This document shows, piece by piece, positions 6,141 through 10,300 of a stretch of 10,300 bases of DNA (position 1 is the first letter of the stretch; each line of letters starts with the position of its first letter). The DNA is from Paramuribaculum sp. (GTDB taxonomy: Bacteria; Bacteroidota; Bacteroidia; Bacteroidales; Muribaculaceae). The notes beneath the pieces were generated by a model. That model worked only from the letters and a program-made list of their open reading frames with translations. It ran no database searches and had not been told where the DNA came from. A program made the translations under genes and the position numbers. Location: positions 1-10,300 of the forward strand of contig VSPV01000090.1 in the NCBI GenBank assembly GCA_009775605.1, in the 5' to 3' direction.

Positions 6141-8243
6141 TTATTTTTTACCGGAAGCTTTTTTGCGCTTTTCCTGTTCGCGCAGCAGGGCCTGCTGCTG
6201 GCGCTGTGCCTCTTCCAGACGGGCCATGAAACCGCTTTTCTTCTTGGGCTTCTTGGCATTCTTGCGCATTATCTCGCGCACGGTCTCTTCTTTGACCACG
6301 TGGCGGAAAATGTAGGTCTGGATTATGGTGATGAGAAGCGAGAGCAGGTAATAGTAGCTCAGGCCGGATGCGTAGTTGTTGAAGAAGAACAGGAACATCA
6401 GCGGCATGAGGTAGTTCATCATCTTCATTCCGGGCATGGCGTCGGCGTTGGCCTGGGTCTGCATGTTGATGCGCATGTAGACGATGTTAACCACCGTCAT
6501 AAGCAGACAGAAGAGGCTTATGTGGTTGCCGAATGTGGATGATATGAAGGGGATGTTGGTGGTCCAGCTTATGATGGCGTCGGGGGCCGAGAGGTCCTTA
6601 GCCCAGAGGAACGACTCGCCGCGGAGTTCAATGGCCGAGGGGAAGAAATTGAACATGGCGATGAGGATAGGCATCTGCAGCAGCATGGGGAGGCAGCCCG
6701 ACATGGGGTTGGCGCCGGCGCGCGAGTAGAGTGCCATGGTCTCCTGCTGGCGTTTCATGGCATTTTCCTTGCCGGGATACTTCTCGTTGATAGCCTTGAT
6801 GTCGGGGGCGAGGATACGCATGCGGGCCTGCGACATGTAGCTCTTGTAGGTGAACGGGAAGAGGATAATCTTTATGAAGATTGTGAGAAGGAAAATTATC
6901 AGGCCGTAGCTTGTTATGTACTTGCTCAGGAAATCAAACACCGGAATTACGATAAGGGTGTTGATCCAGCGGAAAATGGGCCAGCCCAGAGGAATGAGTT
7001 TCGTGAAGTGCATGTTCTCGTCGGGGCTCACGGTCTTCTCTATGTCCTTGAGCAGCGGGAACGAGTTGGGGCCGAGGAAGAGAGTGAAGGATGCCGGGTT
7101 GGCAGCATTGGCCGAGTATTCGAGCTCGGCGCGGGTGGAGAAGTTCTTGAGGTATTTGGGATTGTTCTCGAGAACGGCGGTTGATACCTCGGCGCCGGTG
7201 AAATTGGTGCGCGGGATGATTACCGACGAGAAGAACTGATTCTTGTAGCCTATCCATTTCACGCGCTCGGAGAGCTGTTTGGTCTCGTCGCCCGATTCCT
7301 TGAGATTGTCCACATCGCCGCCCACAAACATATAGTAGAGGGCGGAATTGCGCTCCTCGAACACGCGGCCCAGCTCGTTGCGGGTCATGCGCTGGTCCCA
7401 GGTGAAGTCGATTGTTGCCACGCTTGTGGGGATTATGGCGCTCATGCCCTGCTGGAGCAGGTCCATTGTCACCAGATAGCTGTCGGGGTGCAGGGTGTAG
7501 CGGATGCCCCACACGGCTCCGTCGCCAAGGTCGAGCTGCATGGTTACGGTAGTATCGGTGGTCTCAACCGGCTTGAAGTAGAATTCGCGGGTGTCGAAGC
7601 GCTGTGTGGCCGATGTGAGGGTGAATCCGTAGGCGTTTTCTCCTGCGGCCATGGGCTGCACGGCGGCGGAGTCGTAGGTCTGATAGTCTTTCAGCGAGGC
7701 TGAGGCTATCATGGCTCCCTTGTTGGAAATCTCGAGGGTCAGTCTGGAGTTCTCGAGGCGCACGGTGGTGGAGTCGCCGCTGAGATAGCGGGCGAAACCG
7801 CGGTAGCGTGCCGCGTCGGCCATTGCCTTGCGGAAGGCTGCCAGGGCAGCCTGGGCCTCGGCGGGTGTGAGGCCCTTGTAGTCGGCGCTGATTATATCGG
7901 CCACGGGCACATTTTTTCCGGCAGACTTTACGGTTCCGGCGAGTGTGCCTTCGGGCGAGAGGGTCACTTCGGCGCCTGCGGATGCGAGTGTGCGCACACC
8001 GCTTACGGAATCAAGCGTTCCGAGAGCAGTCACGGTGCTTCTGATTCCGGCTATTTCCGCGGCGTTCACGGAGTCGACGGTGAGCACGGCCGTCGAGGCG
8101 GATTTTTCCTGCTCCGCCATCAGTTGCTCCTGGCGTTCTTTCTCCATTTGGGCGCGCTGTTCGGCGCTGGGCTGGTTGAGCCACATGAAGCCGAAAATCA
8201 CGGCTCCCATGAGCAGTATGCCCCAGATGGTATTTTTATCCAT
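6141..8243 (-). CDS. yidC: Membrane protein insertase YidC (Oxa1/Alb3 family)
   Basis: This 700-aa inner-membrane insertase helps membrane proteins enter and fold, alone or with SecYEG. A first transmembrane helix (about 5-22) is followed by a charged coiled-coil stretch and an Ala/Ser/Thr-rich linker to about 150. The periplasmic beta-super-sandwich domain spans roughly 155-410. The conserved Oxa1 core of five helices (about 441-648) includes ILFPFTYKSYMSQARM, NPMSGCLPMLLQMPI and ASGLSYYYLLSLLITIIQ. Lys458 stands where E. coli YidC has the groove Arg366; I believe this is common in Bacteroidota. The tail (about 650-700) is strongly basic and helical, as in types that contact the ribosome. 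The N-terminal linker seems some 80 residues longer than in the Bacteroides proteins I recall (about 620 aa). The gene starts 26 nt after the pyrG stop with no promoter box between, so the two are likely one operon. Confidence 0.97.
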   Translation of the reverse strand: MDKNTIWGILLMGAVIFGFMWLNQPSAEQRAQMEKERQEQLMAEQEKSASTAVLTVDSVNAAEIAGIRSTVTALGTLDSVSGVRTLASAGAEVTLSPEGTLAGTVKSAGKNVPVADIISADYKGLTPAEAQAALAAFRKAMADAARYRGFARYLSGDSTTVRLENSRLTLEISNKGAMIASASLKDYQTYDSAAVQPMAAGENAYGFTLTSATQRFDTREFYFKPVETTDTTVTMQLDLGDGAVWGIRYTLHPDSYLVTMDLLQQGMSAIIPTSVATIDFTWDQRMTRNELGRVFEERNSALYYMFVGGDVDNLKESGDETKQLSERVKWIGYKNQFFSSVIIPRTNFTGAEVSTAVLENNPKYLKNFSTRAELEYSANAANPASFTLFLGPNSFPLLKDIEKTVSPDENMHFTKLIPLGWPIFRWINTLIVIPVFDFLSKYITSYGLIIFLLTIFIKIILFPFTYKSYMSQARMRILAPDIKAINEKYPGKENAMKRQQETMALYSRAGANPMSGCLPMLLQMPILIAMFNFFPSAIELRGESFLWAKDLSAPDAIISWTTNIPFISSTFGNHISLFCLLMTVVNIVYMRINMQTQANADAMPGMKMMNYLMPLMFLFFFNNYASGLSYYYLLSLLITIIQTYIFRHVVKEETVREIMRKNAKKPKKKSGFMARLEEAQRQQQALLREQEKRKKASGKK

Positions 8244-8269
8244 AGATATTATGTTGATGTGTTATTGAT

Positions 8270-9916
8270 TTATTTCTGTGTGGTTTCGGGTTGGTGGGTG
8301 CGCGGGTTATGTTCTTTGCCATATTCGATGGCGGCTTTCACAAATGAAATGAAGAGAGGGCTGGGCGAGAGTACCGTCGAGGAGTATTCCGGATGGTACT
8401 GAGTGCCTATCATCCAGCGGCGCGAGGGAATCTCCACCACTTCCACCAGATGAGTCTCGGGATTTTCGCCCACACATTTCATGCCGGCGTCCTCGAAGCG
8501 CGCGCGGAAGTCGCCGTTGAATTCGAATCGATGGCGGTGACGTTCGGTTATGTCGGTCTTGCCGTAGGCTTTGGCGGCGAGGCTGCCGGGCAGAAGCGAG
8601 CAGCGGTAAGCGCCCAGACGCATGGTGCCTCCGAGGTTGGTGATGCTTTTCTGCTCCTCCATGAGGTCGATTACATTGTAAGGAGTGCCTGGATCCATCT
8701 CCGTGGAGTTGGCGCCTTCGAGTCCGAGCACATTGCGGGCGAATTCTATCACCATGCACTGCATGCCCAGACATATTCCCAGAGTGGGGATGTCGGCCTC
8801 GCGACACCAGCGAATGGCCGTGAACTTGCCTTCGATGCCGCGTTGTCCGAATCCCGGAGCGATTATCACGCCATCGAGGCCGGCAAGCATTTCCCCGACG
8901 TTGGCGGGAGTTATTTTCTCGCTGTGGATAAGGCGTATCTTGATGCGGCGGTCGCTGTAGACGGCTGCCTGAAGAAGGGATTCCTCGATGGATTTGTAAG
9001 CGTCCTGAAGCTCAACGTATTTTCCCACAATGCCTATCTCTACGGTCTCTTCGGCGCTGTGCATCTTGTCAAGGAACTTGCTCCAGCGCGACATATCGGG
9101 GGCCGGGGCGTCGGTTATGCCCATCAGCCGGAGCACTGTGTCGTCGAGATGCTGCGAGTGCATGGCTATTGGCACCTCGTAGATGGAAGGGAGGTCTACG
9201 GACTGCACCACGGCATCGGGCTGCACGTTGCAGAACTGCGCTATCTTGCGGCGCATCGCGGCAGGAATGTCGCATTCGGAGCGGAGCACGAGGATGTCGG
9301 GCTGTATGCCCAGATGCTGCAGCTCTTTCACCGAATGCTGGGTAGGCTTGGTTTTAAGCTCTTTCGCTGCCTTGAGGAAAGGAACGTAGGTCAGGTGGAT
9401 GCAGAGAGAGTCGCGTCCCAGTTCCCATCGCAGCTGCCTTACGGCCTCGAGGAATGGCAGCGACTCAATGTCGCCTACGGTTCCGCCGATTTCGGTTATC
9501 ACAAAATCATAGTCGCCCGATTTTCCGAGCAGAAGCATGTTGCGCTTGATTTCGTCGGTGATATGGGGAATGATCTGTACGGTTTTGCCGAGATAGTCGC
9601 CGCGGCGCTCCTTGTCTATCACGTTCTGATAGATGCGGCCGGTGGTGATGTTGTTGGCGCGCGTGGTGGGGGTGTTGGTGAAGCGTTCGTAGTGGCCGAG
9701 GTCGAGGTCTGTTTCCTGACCGTCAGTGGTCACGTAGCATTCGCCATGCTCGTAGGGGTTGAGCGTGCCGGGGTCGATGTTGATATACGGGTCGAACTTC
9801 TGGTTGGTCACTCTGTAGCCGCGGGCTTTCAGCAGATTGGCCAGAGATGCCGCTATTATTCCTTTGCCCAGAGAGGAAACCACGCCTCCGGTAACAAAGA
9901 TGTACTTTGGATCCAC
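8270..9916 (-). CDS. pyrG: CTP synthase (glutamine hydrolysing)
   Basis: This 548-aa cytosolic tetramer converts UTP, ATP and glutamine to CTP, the last step of de novo pyrimidine nucleotide synthesis. The N-terminal synthetase domain (about 1-267) has the P-loop-like GGVVSSLGKG (10-19) and the conserved KFDPYINIDPGTLNPYEHGE, TEIGGTVGDIES and KTKPTQHSV motifs. The C-terminal class I glutamine amidotransferase domain (about 290-535) has PGFGQRG as oxyanion-region sequence. Its triad is Cys382 (GICLGMQ), His508 and Glu510 (QYHPEY). Length is typical and no key residue is missing. It is the first gene of the probable pyrG-yidC-ftnA operon. A -7 box lies about 30 nt upstream of the ATG. Confidence 0.98.
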   Translation of the reverse strand: MDPKYIFVTGGVVSSLGKGIIAASLANLLKARGYRVTNQKFDPYINIDPGTLNPYEHGECYVTTDGQETDLDLGHYERFTNTPTTRANNITTGRIYQNVIDKERRGDYLGKTVQIIPHITDEIKRNMLLLGKSGDYDFVITEIGGTVGDIESLPFLEAVRQLRWELGRDSLCIHLTYVPFLKAAKELKTKPTQHSVKELQHLGIQPDILVLRSECDIPAAMRRKIAQFCNVQPDAVVQSVDLPSIYEVPIAMHSQHLDDTVLRLMGITDAPAPDMSRWSKFLDKMHSAEETVEIGIVGKYVELQDAYKSIEESLLQAAVYSDRRIKIRLIHSEKITPANVGEMLAGLDGVIIAPGFGQRGIEGKFTAIRWCREADIPTLGICLGMQCMVIEFARNVLGLEGANSTEMDPGTPYNVIDLMEEQKSITNLGGTMRLGAYRCSLLPGSLAAKAYGKTDITERHRHRFEFNGDFRARFEDAGMKCVGENPETHLVEVVEIPSRRWMIGTQYHPEYSSTVLSPSPLFISFVKAAIEYGKEHNPRTHQPETTQK

Positions 9917-9945
9917 GCGAAATATTTTCTAAAAATTACAATGTG

Positions 9946-9953
9946 CAAAGGTA
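9946..9953 (-). promoter_or_regulatory. Predicted -7 element of the pyrG promoter
   Basis: On the - strand this reads TACCTTTG, an exact match to TAnnTTTG. It lies 29 nt upstream of the pyrG ATG, so the leader would be short, about 20-25 nt. I find no good TTTG at the -33 spacing. A small palindrome, CAAAATTTTG (9954-9963), lies immediately upstream of the box and could be chance. Confidence 0.6.
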
Positions 9954-9985
9954 CAAAATTTTGTGAAACGTCGGTTGCGGCCCAT

Positions 9986-10016
9986 AAAAAAATCGCCCTT
10001 TGTAGTGGGGGCGATT
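9986..10016 (-). terminator. Intrinsic terminator of the right-edge gene
   Basis: On the - strand AATCGCCC (10016-10009) pairs with GGGCGATT (9998-9991) around a 10-nt loop and runs straight into a T tract (to about 9986). It begins 26 nt after the TGA of the partial gene. It separates that gene from pyrG, which has its own promoter. Confidence 0.85.
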
Positions 10017-10042
10017 GTCAGAGGAAAATTCGGGGAGAAAAG

Positions 10043-10300
10043 TCAGTGGCGGCCGGGGCGCAGGCCTGAGCCGGAAGAGCCTGTAGAGGGGAGTTCGGAG
10101 GGCGTGAGGGTGAAAGGCGGTCGGTTGTTGCCGGTGGAGGGCGTGGACGGACGCGACGGCTGTGATGGCTGCGACTGCTGGGGCGGGATGGCCGGCCCGG
10201 GGTTGCCGCCGGGATTGGCTCCCGAATTGCCCGGACGCACATTGCCTATGTTGATTACAGGACCGGGATTGCCTCCGTTCAACTGGGGCGGACGTGAGTG
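10043..10300 (-). CDS. C-terminal end of an unidentified Pro/Gly/Ser-rich protein (partial)
   Basis: The frame is open from the right window edge to a TGA at 10043-10045 and gives the last 85 residues of a longer protein. The sequence is low in complexity. It has two GGNPGP copies (residues 9-14 and 31-36 of the visible part), a Gln/Ser/Pro-rich stretch (QSQPSQPSRPSTPST) and a basic end (LRPGRH). I do not recognise a family from this tail. It looks like a disordered extension of an envelope or secreted protein, but that is a guess. A hairpin terminator 26 nt after the stop supports this frame as the real 3' end of a gene. A TTG at 10282 could be read as a start, but the frame continues past it to the edge. 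Confidence 0.6.
   Translation of the reverse strand, partial: HSRPPQLNGGNPGPVINIGNVRPGNSGANPGGNPGPAIPPQQSQPSQPSRPSTPSTGNNRPPFTLTPSELPSTGSSGSGLRPGRH

Noticed and set aside
9954..9963. CAAAATTTTG palindrome upstream of the pyrG -7 box as an operator
   Set aside because: Ten AT-rich bases are easily palindromic by chance, and no second copy or known regulator site was found.
8393..10069. Very long open frame (558 codons) on the + strand
   Set aside because: It lies fully antisense to pyrG, whose motifs are all intact. The translation shows no known family, and the openness follows from the codon bias of pyrG on the other strand.
10018..10242. Alternative Arg/Pro/Ser-rich frame at the right edge on the - strand
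   Set aside because: It overlaps the frame ending at 10043. It would run closer to the terminator stem and has a composition typical of an out-of-frame reading of GC-rich DNA. The other frame stays open to the edge and has a sensible repeat pattern.

Overview
The window looks like chromosomal DNA of a gut-type Bacteroidales bacterium (phylum Bacteroidota). Four things point there. The promoter -7 boxes read TAnnTTTG (TAATTTTG, TAACTTTG, TACCTTTG). Starts have A-rich leaders rather than strong Shine-Dalgarno sites. YidC and ferritin are of Bacteroidota style, and a secreted GH29 fucosidase carries carbohydrate-binding accessory domains. A Muribaculaceae-like member would fit, but genus or family cannot be fixed from this sequence alone.

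Left part, + strand. After about 200 bases without a gene, a promoter drives a two-gene unit. It encodes a TonB-dependent outer-membrane receptor with heme-receptor-like YRTP/NPGL motifs, then, 3 nt later, a CbiK-type metallochelatase with an export signal. Together they suggest uptake of a metal-tetrapyrrole (heme or a cobalamin precursor) across the outer membrane, with metal insertion or removal in the periplasm. A 15-bp perfect inverted repeat follows, then a separate promoter and a 739-aa exported alpha-L-fucosidase (GH29, chitobiase-like domain, F5/8 type C domain). That gene ends at a GC-rich palindromic terminator that can work in both directions.

Right part, - strand. Read from right to left: the proline/glycine-rich C-terminal end of a protein cut by the window edge, its intrinsic terminator, a pyrG promoter, then pyrG (CTP synthase), yidC (membrane insertase) and ftnA (ferritin). 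The last three are spaced by 26 nt each and probably form one operon that converges on the fucosidase at the shared terminator.

Most of the window is ordinary core metabolism and envelope biogenesis. The part most worth a second look is the receptor-chelatase pair. Next come the unusually long N-terminal linker of YidC, the position of ferritin behind pyrG-yidC, and the strong hairpin between cbiK and the fucosidase promoter. I see no CRISPR array, insertion sequence, tRNA, rRNA or phage gene.
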